Source: Streptomyces sp. WMMB 322 (GTDB lineage: Bacteria > Actinomycetota > Actinomycetes > Streptomycetales > Streptomycetaceae). From it: 64,000 nt of DNA. Position 1 is the first letter of the stretch. The number at the start of each line of letters is the position of its first letter. The notes under the pieces are model-generated. The model did no database searches, was not told where the DNA came from, and worked only from the letters and a program-made list of their open reading frames with translations. Both the position numbers and the translations under genes were made by a program. The stretch is taken from contig NZ_FMHI01000015.1 of the NCBI RefSeq assembly GCF_900090145.1, positions 62,001 to 126,000 on the forward strand. Reading direction: 5' to 3'. This document shows positions 49,835-58,838 of this stretch, piece by piece.

Positions 49835-51664
49835 TCAGCGGCAGGGGCGCGGGCCTCCGGCAAGCGGGACGCCGGTGCGCCGGGCCTGGGCGACGGACGC
49901 GGGGGAGTCCTCGCTGCGTGCCGCCTCCGTGGGAATCTCGGGGTCGACGGGAACCGTCGGACGGTCCGCCGGCGGCGTGTAACCCCCGAGGCGGGCGGTG
50001 CCCCACACGTACGGATCGGCCTGGGCGCTGCCGAACGGCGACCAGGCGAGCCGCGTCTGGCCCGTCTTGTCCTGGGTGTCGGAGTCGTACACGAGGATGT
50101 TCGCCGCGAAGCGCTCCGGGTCCGCCGCGGCCGGCAACTCCCCGAGGGGGATCTTCACTTCGACCGTGTAGCCCCGGAACGGCTCGCCGACCGCGGCGGC
50201 GACGCGCATACCGGGCGCAGTCTTCTCCGCGGGCCCCTGCCTGTTGTCGGCGTCCCGCTCCGCGGCCGGGCCTGCGTCTCCCGCCGTGAACGGGAAGATG
50301 CCGGTCTTGAACGTCACCGAGGTGTCGTCGCCGTCGCCGCGGGGGTCGAGCGCGATCTCGACGGAGTCGGTGCGCCAGTGCCGCTTCGCGTCGTCCTGGT
50401 CCAGAGCGGTCCCCGCCTTGTCGTCCGTCACCGTGACGAGCACGTAGAGGTCGTCCCCGTGCCGGGACATCTTCGCCGTCGCCGAGCAGTCGGAGTGCGG
50501 GACCTCGTCGCCCTCCCAGTGCCGAAGGGGCAACTCGGGCCCCGGGTACTCGCCTTCGCCCTCGACGCCGTTGAGCACGGGAGCCGCCGCGACCTCGGGA
50601 ACCGTCGTCGACGGCACGGCCGGGTAGTCGGGCTGTGCGTCGTTGGCCAGCCACGGCAGCCCCACCCGCCGCGCCCATTCGCGGAACTCGGCGTACACGG
50701 GCCGCAGTCCGCCCTGTTCCCGCACGGGCGCCCGGACGACCCGGCCCCGCCGCGCCAGCACGCTGAACCAGTCCGACCCCAGCTTCGCGGGGTCCGTGGG
50801 AACCTCGGGCGGCATCGCGGCCCAGCCCTGGCTGCGGTACATGCGGCTCGCGTCCCGCTCCACCTGCGCCCAGGACCTGCCGTGTTCGCGTGAGCGGTGC
50901 CCGGACCAGACGCCGACCACAGGCAGTCCCGTCACGGGGTCCTTGCGGCGTTTCCGGGGAGCGTCCGGCCCGAGCAGGTCCGAGAATCCGTGATTCTGGG
51001 CCAGCAGGCGCCGGGCGCGCCACGGCTTCAGCCCTTCGCAGTTCAACTGGTCCGGGAACGCCCGCCCGTCACCGGCCAGGAAGAACGCCTCGATCGCCAG
51101 CCGCGCCGACATCTGGTGCCCGCCGTGCTGGCTGAACGGACGCGGATCCATGGTCACGACGGTGTGCGGCGTGGTCATGCGCAGCAGCCGCACCATGCGC
51201 TCCAAGGTGTCCTGCTGATGCCAGATCCGCTCGGTGAGCGGGGCGGAGAGCGTGTACCAGAAGTCGGGCTTGTCGAGGTAGAAGATGTTCTCGATGCCCG
51301 CGAGCGCGGTCGCGGAGCGCTCCTCGTCCTCGCGCAGCATGCCCAGGGGTGCGCCCTCCTCCGGGCCGACGGCGTTCCCGCCGCCCTCACCGCGGGTGAT
51401 GGTGACGACTCCCGTGCGCAGGCCCAGCCGTTCCCGCCACAGGCCGAAGGTGGACAGGTTGCCGGCCTCGTCGTCCGGGTGGGCGCTCACGAACAGCACG
51501 TCGTGGTGGGCGGGGTCGCGGCGCCCGGCGGACGGACGTTCGGCCGCTTGCGCCGTGGGACTCCCCGCCGCGCCGGCGGCGCCCACCAGGCCGGAGGCCA
51601 TGGCAGCCGTCACGAGCCTCCGGGAGGGGCCCGACGTGCCGGTCTGCTCGCTCGAATCCAACAC
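49835..51664 (-). CDS. Secreted PIG-L family deacetylase with C-terminal sugar-binding-like domain
   Basis: This 609-residue protein has an N-terminal export signal (SRRLVTAAMASGLVGAAGAAG). The LmbE/PIG-L domain has zinc ligands in FVSAHPDDEAGN and the His pair in FSQHGGHQ, expected to remove N-acetyl from amino sugars. The C-terminal 250 residues resemble a CBM9-type beta sandwich (NGVEGEGEYPG, DLYVLVTVTDDKAG, WRTDSVEIALDPRGDGDD, GYTVEVKIPLGEL). It probably acts on an extracellular N-acetylglucosamine-containing polymer. The GTG at 51664 is the best in-frame start before the signal, although its ribosome binding site is weak. Confidence 0.82.
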   Translation of the reverse strand: MLDSSEQTGTSGPSRRLVTAAMASGLVGAAGAAGSPTAQAAERPSAGRRDPAHHDVLFVSAHPDDEAGNLSTFGLWRERLGLRTGVVTITRGEGGGNAVGPEEGAPLGMLREDEERSATALAGIENIFYLDKPDFWYTLSAPLTERIWHQQDTLERMVRLLRMTTPHTVVTMDPRPFSQHGGHQMSARLAIEAFFLAGDGRAFPDQLNCEGLKPWRARRLLAQNHGFSDLLGPDAPRKRRKDPVTGLPVVGVWSGHRSREHGRSWAQVERDASRMYRSQGWAAMPPEVPTDPAKLGSDWFSVLARRGRVVRAPVREQGGLRPVYAEFREWARRVGLPWLANDAQPDYPAVPSTTVPEVAAAPVLNGVEGEGEYPGPELPLRHWEGDEVPHSDCSATAKMSRHGDDLYVLVTVTDDKAGTALDQDDAKRHWRTDSVEIALDPRGDGDDTSVTFKTGIFPFTAGDAGPAAERDADNRQGPAEKTAPGMRVAAAVGEPFRGYTVEVKIPLGELPAAADPERFAANILVYDSDTQDKTGQTRLAWSPFGSAQADPYVWGTARLGGYTPPADRPTVPVDPEIPTEAARSEDSPASVAQARRTGVPLAGGPRPCR

Positions 51665-51930
51665 GCTGGAACCGCCCTCTTCTCCGGCCCGCCCTCGGCC
51701 CGCGGATGTCACCGGCCGCAACTCTTCGGCATCTTTGCGTTCCGGGCAACCGTCCCGCAGGCCATGTCCGCCGCCCCCGTCCGCACGCCCGGAGCCTGCT
51801 CGCGCGGCGCGGCCGGACCGCGCAGCGGGCCGCACCCTCTCGGGGTACGGCCCGCTGTTCTGCCCCTCCGGCGTGGAGACCTTTGCGCAAACACTACGCG
51901 CGTCACGTCGACCTCGGCGAGGATGGAGAC

Positions 51931-53163
51931 ATGGGTTTCCATGTCGATTCAGAGGCCGGACGGCTGCGCCGCGTCATCCTGCACCGCCCGGACCTGGAGC
52001 TGAAGCGCCTCACGCCGACGAACAAGGACGATCTCCTCTTCGACGACGTGCTGTGGGTCCGCCGTGCACGCCAGGAGCACGACGCCCTCGCGGACGCGCT
52101 GCGCGACCGCGGCATCGCGGTGCACCTCTTCGGTGATCTGCTGGCCGAGACGCTGGAGATCCCCGACGCCCGCACCCTCGTCCTGGATCGCGTCTTCCAC
52201 GAGAAGGAGTACGGTCCGCTCGCCACCGGGCATCTGCGCGCCGCCTTCGACCGGTTGCCGACGAGGGAGCTGACCGAGGCGCTGGTGGGGGGCATGACCA
52301 AGCGCGAGTTCCTGGAGGGCCACGAGGAGCCGGCGTCCGTGCGCTTCCACGTCATGGACCTGGACGACTTCCTGCTCGCCCCGCTTCCCAATCACCTCTT
52401 CACGCGGGACACCTCCGCCTGGGTCTACGACGGGGTCTCCATCAACGCGATGCGCTGGCCGGCCCGTCAGCGCGAGACGGTGCACTTCGAGGCGATCTAC
52501 TTCCACCACCCGCTCTTCGCCGGTCCCGGCAGTCCGGCCTTCAACGTGTGGTCCGAGGGGCAGGGCGCGTATCCGTCCACCATCGAGGGCGGTGACGTGC
52601 TGGTCATCGGCTCGGGCGCCGTGCTGATCGGCATGAGCGAGCGCACCACTCCGCAGGCCGTCGAGATGCTGGCACGGGGGCTCTTCGCGGCGGGCTCCGC
52701 GCGCACGATCGTGGCGCTCGACATGCCCAAGCGCCGTGCGTTCATGCATCTGGACACCGTGATGACGATGGTCGACGGCGACACCTTCACCCAGTACGAG
52801 GGGCTGGGCATGCTCCGCTCGTACACCATCGAGCCCGGCAGCAGCGCCAACGAGCTGAAGGTGACCGACCACCCGCCGGAGCACATGCACAGGGCGATCG
52901 CGGCTGCTCTCGGCCTGGACCATGTCCGCGTGCTCACCGCCACGCAGGACGTGCACTCCGCGGAGCGCGAGCAGTGGGACGACGGGTGCAACGTGCTCGC
53001 CGTGGAACCGGGTGTCGTGCTCGCATACGAGCGCAACGTCACCACCAACACCCACCTGCGCAAGCAGGGCATCGAGGTGCTGGAGATCCCGGGCAGCGAA
53101 CTCGGCCGGGGGAGGGGCGGGCCGCGGTGCATGAGCTGCCCGGTGGAGAGGGACCCGGTCTGA
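51931..53163 (+). CDS. arcA: Arginine deiminase
   Basis: This 410-residue enzyme converts arginine to citrulline and ammonia. The family blocks are intact: FTRDTSAWVYDG, IEGGDVLVIGSGAVLIGMSERT, FMHLDTVMTMVD, DDGCNVLAVEPGVVLAYERN and the C-terminal RCMSCPVERDPV with the nucleophilic Cys. The ATG at 51931 has GGATGGAG upstream. It lies directly before an ornithine carbamoyltransferase gene in the same direction, giving the first two steps of the arginine deiminase pathway. A carbamate kinase is not seen in the window. Confidence 0.95.
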   Translation: MGFHVDSEAGRLRRVILHRPDLELKRLTPTNKDDLLFDDVLWVRRARQEHDALADALRDRGIAVHLFGDLLAETLEIPDARTLVLDRVFHEKEYGPLATGHLRAAFDRLPTRELTEALVGGMTKREFLEGHEEPASVRFHVMDLDDFLLAPLPNHLFTRDTSAWVYDGVSINAMRWPARQRETVHFEAIYFHHPLFAGPGSPAFNVWSEGQGAYPSTIEGGDVLVIGSGAVLIGMSERTTPQAVEMLARGLFAAGSARTIVALDMPKRRAFMHLDTVMTMVDGDTFTQYEGLGMLRSYTIEPGSSANELKVTDHPPEHMHRAIAAALGLDHVRVLTATQDVHSAEREQWDDGCNVLAVEPGVVLAYERNVTTNTHLRKQGIEVLEIPGSELGRGRGGPRCMSCPVERDPV

Positions 53164-53196
53164 ACGCGGCAGCGGCGGCAGGAAGAGAGGGCGCTG

Positions 53197-53222
53197 TATA
53201 GAGATTCGAGCCACGGTATAGA
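53197..53222 (+). promoter_or_regulatory. Two TATAGA boxes 20 bases apart upstream of the carbamoyltransferase gene
   Basis: TATAGA at 53197-53202 and again at 53217-53222 are followed by similar bases (GATTC and ATTCC). Either could be a -10 element; the duplication may give two start points or a regulatory direct repeat. They lie 49-74 bases before the ATG. Confidence 0.4.
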
Positions 53223-53270
53223 ATTCCAGGTCGATATCAGTCAGCCTCTGCCAGCGACCTAGGAGCCCTA

Positions 53271-54281
53271 ATGGCGACAGATCTCACGGGCCGCCACTTC
53301 CTCAAGGAACTGGACTTCTCTCCCGAGGAGTTCCGTCACCTGATCGATCTGGCCGCCGAGCTGAAGGTGGCCAAGAAGGCGGGCGCCGAGCAGCAGAGGC
53401 TGCGGGGCCGCAACATCGCGCTGGTCTTCGAGAAGACCTCCACGCGTACCCGCTGCGCCTTCGAGGTCGCCGCCGCCGACCAGGGAGCCGGCACGACCTA
53501 CCTGGACCCCACCGGCTCCCAGCTGGGACACAAGGAGTCCGCGCGGGACACCGCCCGTGTGCTGGGCCGCATGTACGACGGCATCGAGTACCGGGGCAGC
53601 GGCCAGGCCGTCGTCGAGGAGCTCGCCGCCTACGCCGGCGTCCCCGTCTACAACGGGCTGACCGACAGCTGGCACCCCACGCAGATGCTCGCCGACGTGC
53701 TCACGATGACCGAGCACTGCCCCAAGCCGCTCACGGAGACCGCGTTCGCGTACCTCGGCGACGCACGCAACAACATGGGCAACTCCTACCTCGTCACCGG
53801 CGCGCTGCTCGGCATGGACGTGCGCATCGTCGCCCCGCGTGCACTGTGGCCCGAACAGTCCGTCATCACCCGGGCCCGCGACATCGCGGCCCGTACCGGC
53901 TCCCGCATATCCCTCACCGAGGACGTCGAAGAGGGCGTGGGCGCAGCCGACTTCGTCGCCACGGACGTCTGGGTCTCCATGGGCGAGCCCCAGGAGGTGT
54001 GGGACGAGCGGATCGCGCTGCTCCGTCCGTACGCCGTGACGATGGACGTGCTGCGGGCCACCGGGAACCCGGACGTGAAGTTCCTGCACTGCCTGCCCGC
54101 CTTCCACGACCTGGGCACGGCGGTGGGCCGGGAGATCCACGCACGGCACGGCCTGGACTTCCTGGAGGTCACGGACGAAGTCTTCGAATCGGCCGAGCAC
54201 TCCGTCGTGTTCGACGAGGCGGAGAACCGGATGCACACCATCAAGGCGGTGCTCGTCGCGACTCTCGCGGGCGGGGCGTAG
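53271..54281 (+). CDS. argF: Ornithine carbamoyltransferase
   Basis: This 336-residue carbamoyltransferase has the carbamoyl phosphate site EKTSTRTRCAFE, the HPTQ block DSWHPTQMLADVLT, the ornithine site with DVWVSMGE and the FLHCLPAFHD Cys motif. Length and sequence style are closer to catabolic (ArcB) enzymes. Beside arginine deiminase it would split citrulline to ornithine and carbamoyl phosphate, or run in the biosynthetic direction. The ATG at 53271 has TAGGAG about seven bases upstream. The 107-base gap after arcA holds two TATAGA boxes, so it can have its own promoter. Confidence 0.95.
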   Translation: MATDLTGRHFLKELDFSPEEFRHLIDLAAELKVAKKAGAEQQRLRGRNIALVFEKTSTRTRCAFEVAAADQGAGTTYLDPTGSQLGHKESARDTARVLGRMYDGIEYRGSGQAVVEELAAYAGVPVYNGLTDSWHPTQMLADVLTMTEHCPKPLTETAFAYLGDARNNMGNSYLVTGALLGMDVRIVAPRALWPEQSVITRARDIAARTGSRISLTEDVEEGVGAADFVATDVWVSMGEPQEVWDERIALLRPYAVTMDVLRATGNPDVKFLHCLPAFHDLGTAVGREIHARHGLDFLEVTDEVFESAEHSVVFDEAENRMHTIKAVLVATLAGGA

Positions 54282-54317
54282 CAGCGCAGGTCGGGCCGGC
54301 CGCCGCCCGCACACGCC

Positions 54318-55088
54318 CTATCCGTGCAGTGCCAGATAGGGCGCCAGGGCCAGGAGGGTGCCCGCGAGGGCGAACTTCAGCTTCCGCGTCGGCACCGCAT
54401 GGGCGATCCTCCAGCCGATCATGACGCCCGCCAGCTCCGGGACGCCGACGACCGCGGCGAGCGCCCAGTCGACCGAGCCGTGCACGAGGTAGGCGACCGT
54501 TCCGACGCCCGCGATGACCACGGACTGCGCCTGCGCGGCGGCCAGGGCGGGCAGCAGCGGCAGGCCGCAGATCACCAGCAGCGGCACGCTCAGCATCGGG
54601 CCGCCGAGCCCGAAGAGGCCCGCGGCGACGGCGACCAGCAGCCCGACGGTGCCGGTGACCAGAGGTGACGGGCCCCTCCCGGCGCCGTCCCCGGCTGCGG
54701 TGGTGCGGCGCTCTCGCACCCACACCAGGATGCCCGTGGTGGCGACGGCGACCGCGAGGAGAATCCCGAACACCCGCCCGTCGACACGGGTGTTGAAGAG
54801 CACGCCCAGCGGCGAGCCCACCAGCGCGGCGCCCGAGAGGATCAGCGCGATGCGGCGCGTGCGGGTGTCTCGCAGCTGCCCGGAGCGTGTGTAGGCGGCG
54901 GTGCCGAGTGCACCGGTCGCGATGTGCGTGGCGATGGCCGTGCCGGCGACGCCGGAGGGGGACAGGCCCGTCAGCACGAACATCCCGATGGTGGGCAGCA
55001 CACCGCCCGGACCGACCGCCGTGATGCCTATGCCGCCCACCAGTCCGAAGAGCGCCAGCAGTGCGAGTACCAGCGGACCGTGCTCCAT
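54318..55088 (-). CDS. TSUP (TauE/SafE) family permease
   Basis: This 256-residue membrane protein has about eight hydrophobic segments in two repeated halves. The paired motifs are GGIGITAVGPGGVLPTIGMFVLTGLSPSGVAGTAIATHI and AAGLFGLGGPMLSVPLLVICGLPLLPALAAAQAQSV. The family moves sulfite, sulfoacetate or other organic anions. The substrate here is unknown. The minus-strand gene is divergent from the aromatic-CoA operon and may belong to it only by proximity. Confidence 0.88.
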   Translation of the reverse strand: MEHGPLVLALLALFGLVGGIGITAVGPGGVLPTIGMFVLTGLSPSGVAGTAIATHIATGALGTAAYTRSGQLRDTRTRRIALILSGAALVGSPLGVLFNTRVDGRVFGILLAVAVATTGILVWVRERRTTAAGDGAGRGPSPLVTGTVGLLVAVAAGLFGLGGPMLSVPLLVICGLPLLPALAAAQAQSVVIAGVGTVAYLVHGSVDWALAAVVGVPELAGVMIGWRIAHAVPTRKLKFALAGTLLALAPYLALHG

Positions 55089-55166
55089 CAGCCTTTCCCT
55101 CCCGCGACCGGCCCCTCACGCTAACGGGTCGCGACCCGCACCCCGGCGGGCGTCTATCGCGCACCC

Positions 55167-55180
55167 GTGACGGCAGTCAC
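55167..55180. promoter_or_regulatory. Inverted motif GTGAC-GGCA-GTCAC, possible PaaX operator
   Basis: A perfect 5-base dyad with a four-base centre is followed nine bases after GTCA by GATAC. The same arrangement (GTGACGACAGTCA, nine bases, GATAG) occurs at 61471 before the acyl-CoA dehydrogenase operon. Two copies in the intergenic regions of one pathway point to a shared regulator, most simply the PaaX-type protein encoded at 58839. Confidence 0.6.
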
Positions 55181-55238
55181 GAACCGGTGATACGTTCAGC
55201 GTGTGCCGTCGCCGGCGTCTCGAAGGAGGCATTGAGCC

Positions 55239-55298
55239 ATGACCGAGCCAACCAGCGAGCCCACGAGCGAGCACAGCGCCCCCGGAGCATCCGCGTGA
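55239..55298 (+). CDS. 19-residue leader peptide coupled to the enoyl-CoA hydratase gene
   Basis: ATG 55239 has a strong AAGGAGG upstream and reads MTEPTSEPTSEHSAPGASA. Its stop overlaps the GTG start of the hydratase (GTGA). The strong ribosome site belongs to this frame, so ribosomes would reach the hydratase by re-initiation. It could be a regulatory leader, a translation-coupling device or the trace of a frameshifted longer N-terminus. Confidence 0.45.
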   Translation: MTEPTSEPTSEHSAPGASA

Positions 55299-56122
55299 GC
55301 CCGTACACGGGCTCGGCCCGTGCGACCGGCGAGTGGCAGCACATCCGCGTGGCCGAGGACGACGGCGTCGTCACCGTCACCCTGGCCCGTCCGGAGCGGC
55401 TCAACGCCCTCACCTTCGGCGCCTACGCCGATCTGCGCGACCTTCTCGCCGAGTTGTCGCGGGAGCGCCGCGCACGCGCACTGGTGCTCGCGGGCGAGGG
55501 CCGCGGCTTCTGCTCCGGCGGCGACGTCGATGAGATCATCGGGGCCACCCTGGACGCCGGCACCGCCGAACTCCTCGACTTCAACCGCATGACGGGCCAG
55601 GTCGTACGGGCGCTGCGCGAGACCCCGTTCCCGGTCGTCGCGGCCGTGCACGGGGTGGCCGCCGGTGCCGGTGCCGTTCTGGCGCTGGCGTCGGACTTCC
55701 GCGTCGCGGACCCCACGGCGCGCTTCTCGTTCCTCTTCACCAAGGTCGGCCTCTCCGGCGGCGACATGGGCGCGGCCTATCTGCTGCCGCGCGTCGTCGG
55801 CCTCGGGCACGCCACCCGCATCCTCATGCTCGGTGAGCCCGTACGCGCCGACGAGGCCGAACGCATCGGCCTCATCAGCCGGTTGACCGAAGAGGGCGAG
55901 GCGCACACGGTCGCCGCCGAGCTGGCCCGCACCCTCGCCGACGGGCCCGCGCTGGCCCTCGCGCAGACCAAGGCGCTGCTCACCGCGGAGCTGGACCTGC
56001 CGCTCTCGGCCGCCGTGGAGATGGACGCGTCCACGCAGGCGCTGCTGATGCACAGCGAGGACTACGCGGAGTTCCACGCGTCGTTCAGCGAGAAGCGCCC
56101 GCCGAAGTGGCAGGGGAGATGA
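55295..56122 (+). CDS. Enoyl-CoA hydratase/isomerase family protein
   Basis: This 275-residue crotonase-fold protein has the oxyanion-hole segments RGFCSGGDVDEI and VAAVHGVAAGAGAVLALASDF and the later block FTKVGLSGGDMGAAYLLPRVVG. It should hydrate or isomerise an enoyl-CoA formed after ring reduction in the aromatic-CoA pathway. The GTG at 55295 has GGAG eight bases upstream and overlaps the short leader frame. One base separates its stop from the monooxygenase/reductase start. Homologues in this setting accompany salicylyl-CoA or 2-aminobenzoyl-CoA enzymes. Confidence 0.88.
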   Translation: MSPYTGSARATGEWQHIRVAEDDGVVTVTLARPERLNALTFGAYADLRDLLAELSRERRARALVLAGEGRGFCSGGDVDEIIGATLDAGTAELLDFNRMTGQVVRALRETPFPVVAAVHGVAAGAGAVLALASDFRVADPTARFSFLFTKVGLSGGDMGAAYLLPRVVGLGHATRILMLGEPVRADEAERIGLISRLTEEGEAHTVAAELARTLADGPALALAQTKALLTAELDLPLSAAVEMDASTQALLMHSEDYAEFHASFSEKRPPKWQGR

Positions 56123-56123
56123 G

Positions 56124-58445
56124 ATGAGCCCGGGGCCCTCGGCCGGCACCACGGGGATGCGCGTCGCCGTCGTCGGCGGCGGACCGGGCGGGCTGTACGC
56201 GGCGGCGCTGCTCAAGCGCCTCGACCCCTCCCGCAGCGTCACCGTGCACGAACGCAACGCCCCCGACGACACGTTCGGCTTCGGCGTCGTCCTCTCCGAC
56301 GAGACGCTGGGCGGCATCGAGCACGCCGACCCGGCCGTGTACGCCGCGCTCCAGCGGGAGTTCGTGCGCTGGGACGACATCGACATCGTGCACCGAGGGC
56401 ACACTCTCACCTCCGGCGGCCACGGGTTCGCGGCGCTCGGCCGCCGCCGGCTGCTGGCCGTCCTGCACGAGCGGTGCCGCGAACTGGGAGTGGAGCTGCG
56501 GTTTTGCAGCGAGGCGCCTGCGGCGGCCGAACTGGCCGCCACCCACGACCTGGTGGTCGCCGCCGACGGGGTGCACAGCGCCACCCGGGACGCCTTCGCC
56601 GACGTCTTCCGGCCGCAGGTGACCACGCACCGCTGCCGCTACATCTGGCTCGCCGCCGACTTCGCACTCGACGCCTTCCGCTTCGAGATCGCCGAGACCG
56701 AGCTAGGCGTGCTTCAGCTGCACGCCTATCCGTACGAGAGAGCGGGCGAGTCCGGCCCCGGTGCCTCCACCGTCATCGTCGAGGCACGCGAAGAGGTGTG
56801 GCGGGCCGCGGGACTGGACCGGCTCGACGAGCGGGCCTCGGCCGAGCAGTGCGCCAAGCTCTTCCCCGAGACCCTCGGCGGCAGCCCGCTGCGCGGCAAC
56901 AACTCGCAGTGGATCGCCTTCCGCACGGTTGTCAACGAGCGCTGGTCGCACGGGAACGTGGTGCTCCTCGGCGACGCCGCGCACACCGCCCACTTCTCCA
57001 TCGGCTCCGGCACCAAGCTCGCCGTCGAGGACGCGCTCGCGCTCGCCGCGTGCATCGAGGAGCAGTCCGGCCTGCCTGCGGCGCTGGCGGCGTACGAGGA
57101 GGAACGCCGGCCCGTCGTCCTCTCGACGCAGCGCGCGGCGCGCGGCAGTCTCGAATGGTTCGAGGACCTGGCCACCTACACGGCCCAGCCGCCACGGCAG
57201 TTCGCCTTCAACCTCCTCACCCGCAGCCGCCGTGTCACCCACGACAACCTGCGGCTGCGCGACCCCGGGTTCGTCGCCGGCGTCGAGGCGGAGGCGGGCG
57301 TCCCCGAGGGCACCCCGCCGATGTTCACGCCCTTCCGGCTGCGCGGACTGACCCTGCGCAACCGGGTCGTGGTCTCCGCCATGGACATGTACTCGTCCGA
57401 GGACGAGGCGGGCACCCCCGGCGACTTCCACCTCGTGCACCTGGGGGCCCGCGCGCTGGGCGGAGCGGGCCTGGTGATGACGGAGATGGTGTGCGTCTCG
57501 CCGGGCGGCCGCATCACGCCACGCTGCACGGGCCTGTGGACGGCGGAGCAGGAGGCGGCGTGGCGCCGCGTCACCGGCTTCGTGCACGCGCAGTCGCCCG
57601 GCACCGCCATCGGCGTGCAGCTCGGGCACTCCGGCCGCAAGGGCTCGACGAAGGTGATGTGGGAGGGAATCGACGAACCGCTGCCGGAGGGGAACTGGCC
57701 GCTCGTGGCCCCCTCACCCCTGCCGTACCGCGAGGGCGTCAACCAGGTGCCGCAGGCCCTCACCGTGGCCGAACTGGCAGCGATCCGCGAGGAGTTCACC
57801 GAGGCGGCGCGACGTGCCGCCCGCGCCGGCTTCGACCTGCTCGAACTCCACTGCGCCCACGGCTACTTGCTCTCCAGCTTCCTCTCTCCGCTCACCAACC
57901 GCCGCACCGATGCCTACGGCGGCGGCATCGACGCCCGCCTCCGCTTTCCGCTGGAGGTCTTCGACGCGGTGCGCGAAGTGTGGCCGCGGGAGCGGCCGAT
58001 GACCGTGCGCGTCTCCGCCACCGACTGGGCGGAGGGAGGCATCACCCCCGGGGAGGCCCTGCACGTGGCGGCCGCGTTCGGGGAGCACGGAGCCGACGCC
58101 GTCGACGTCTCCACCGGACAGGTCGTCGCGGACGAGCGGCCCGACTACGGGCGCTCGTACCAGACGCCGTACGCCGACCGCATCCGCAACTCCGTCGGGG
58201 TGCCCGTGATCGCCGTCGGCGCCATCTCCTCGTGGGACGACGTCAATTCGCTGCTGCTCGCCGGCCGTGCCGACCTGTGCGCGCTGGGACGCCCCCACCT
58301 GTACGACCCGCACTGGACGCTGCACGCCGCGGCCGACCAGGGATACCAGGGCCCCGGCGCGCCCTGGCCGCTGCCCTACCGCGCGGGCAGCCGCAAACCC
58401 CCGACGGGCCGTACCGACGCGCCCAAGCCGCGGCTCACGCTGTAG
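56124..58445 (+). CDS. Bifunctional aryl-CoA monooxygenase/old-yellow-enzyme reductase
   Basis: This 773-residue two-domain flavoprotein has residues 1-390 as a salicylate-hydroxylase-type FAD monooxygenase (VAVVGGGPGGLYAAALLKR; LLGDAAHTAHFSIGSGTKLAVEDALALA). Residues about 395-770 are an old-yellow-enzyme FMN barrel (MFTPFRLRGLTLRNRVVVSAMDMYSS, HSGRKGST, DLLELHCAHGYLLSSFLSPLTNRRTDAYGG). The fusion is known from 2-aminobenzoyl-CoA monooxygenase/reductase and from proteins annotated salicylyl-CoA 5-hydroxylase. It would oxygenate and then reduce the ring of an aryl-CoA. The RidA, dehydrogenase and hydratase neighbours favour the amino-substrate reading, but this is inference. Confidence 0.88.
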   Translation: MSPGPSAGTTGMRVAVVGGGPGGLYAAALLKRLDPSRSVTVHERNAPDDTFGFGVVLSDETLGGIEHADPAVYAALQREFVRWDDIDIVHRGHTLTSGGHGFAALGRRRLLAVLHERCRELGVELRFCSEAPAAAELAATHDLVVAADGVHSATRDAFADVFRPQVTTHRCRYIWLAADFALDAFRFEIAETELGVLQLHAYPYERAGESGPGASTVIVEAREEVWRAAGLDRLDERASAEQCAKLFPETLGGSPLRGNNSQWIAFRTVVNERWSHGNVVLLGDAAHTAHFSIGSGTKLAVEDALALAACIEEQSGLPAALAAYEEERRPVVLSTQRAARGSLEWFEDLATYTAQPPRQFAFNLLTRSRRVTHDNLRLRDPGFVAGVEAEAGVPEGTPPMFTPFRLRGLTLRNRVVVSAMDMYSSEDEAGTPGDFHLVHLGARALGGAGLVMTEMVCVSPGGRITPRCTGLWTAEQEAAWRRVTGFVHAQSPGTAIGVQLGHSGRKGSTKVMWEGIDEPLPEGNWPLVAPSPLPYREGVNQVPQALTVAELAAIREEFTEAARRAARAGFDLLELHCAHGYLLSSFLSPLTNRRTDAYGGGIDARLRFPLEVFDAVREVWPRERPMTVRVSATDWAEGGITPGEALHVAAAFGEHGADAVDVSTGQVVADERPDYGRSYQTPYADRIRNSVGVPVIAVGAISSWDDVNSLLLAGRADLCALGRPHLYDPHWTLHAAADQGYQGPGAPWPLPYRAGSRKPPTGRTDAPKPRLTL

Positions 58446-58502
58446 CAGCCGCCCGCCCCGTGTCCGGGTCCGTGCGGCGCCTGCCGGGCGTCTTCCGCGG
58501 CG

Positions 58503-58754
58503 TCATCTGCGATAGGTGTCCCGGTCAGGGTTGCGGTCCTCGTCGAACCAGCGGTCGTCCGGCTCGCGCCGGTTGCCGACGATCGCCGCGATCGGCGGAA
58601 TCACCAGCGCCGCTACGCACAGTCCGACCGCGGCGGGGACCGAGATCAGACGCACGAAGCTCCATGCGCTGACGAAGAGCACCAGGCACGTAGCCATCAG
58701 CACGAAGTAACGCCTGCGCCGTCGTGCGTACATACCTCCAGGGTATTGCGGCAC
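58503..58754 (-). CDS. Small membrane protein, DUF3099-like
   Basis: This is an 83-residue protein with two hydrophobic segments (YFVLMATCLVLFVSAWSFV and VPAAVGLCVAALVIPPIAAIVG), an Arg-rich N-terminus (YARRRRR) and an acidic tail (EPDDRWFDEDRNPDRD). This pattern is that of DUF3099 proteins of actinobacteria, function unknown. The start is uncertain: GTG 58754 lacks a good ribosome site, while ATG 58733 has GGAGG only one base away. It is unrelated to the aromatic genes around it. Confidence 0.75.
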   Translation of the reverse strand: MPQYPGGMYARRRRRYFVLMATCLVLFVSAWSFVRLISVPAAVGLCVAALVIPPIAAIVGNRREPDDRWFDEDRNPDRDTYRR

Positions 58755-58838
58755 GGCGGCCCACGAGAGCCCGTGCCCGGCGGGCCCACGAGAGGCCGTG
58801 CACGGCGGCCGGAGAGACGCCTGGCCGCCGTCCGCCCG

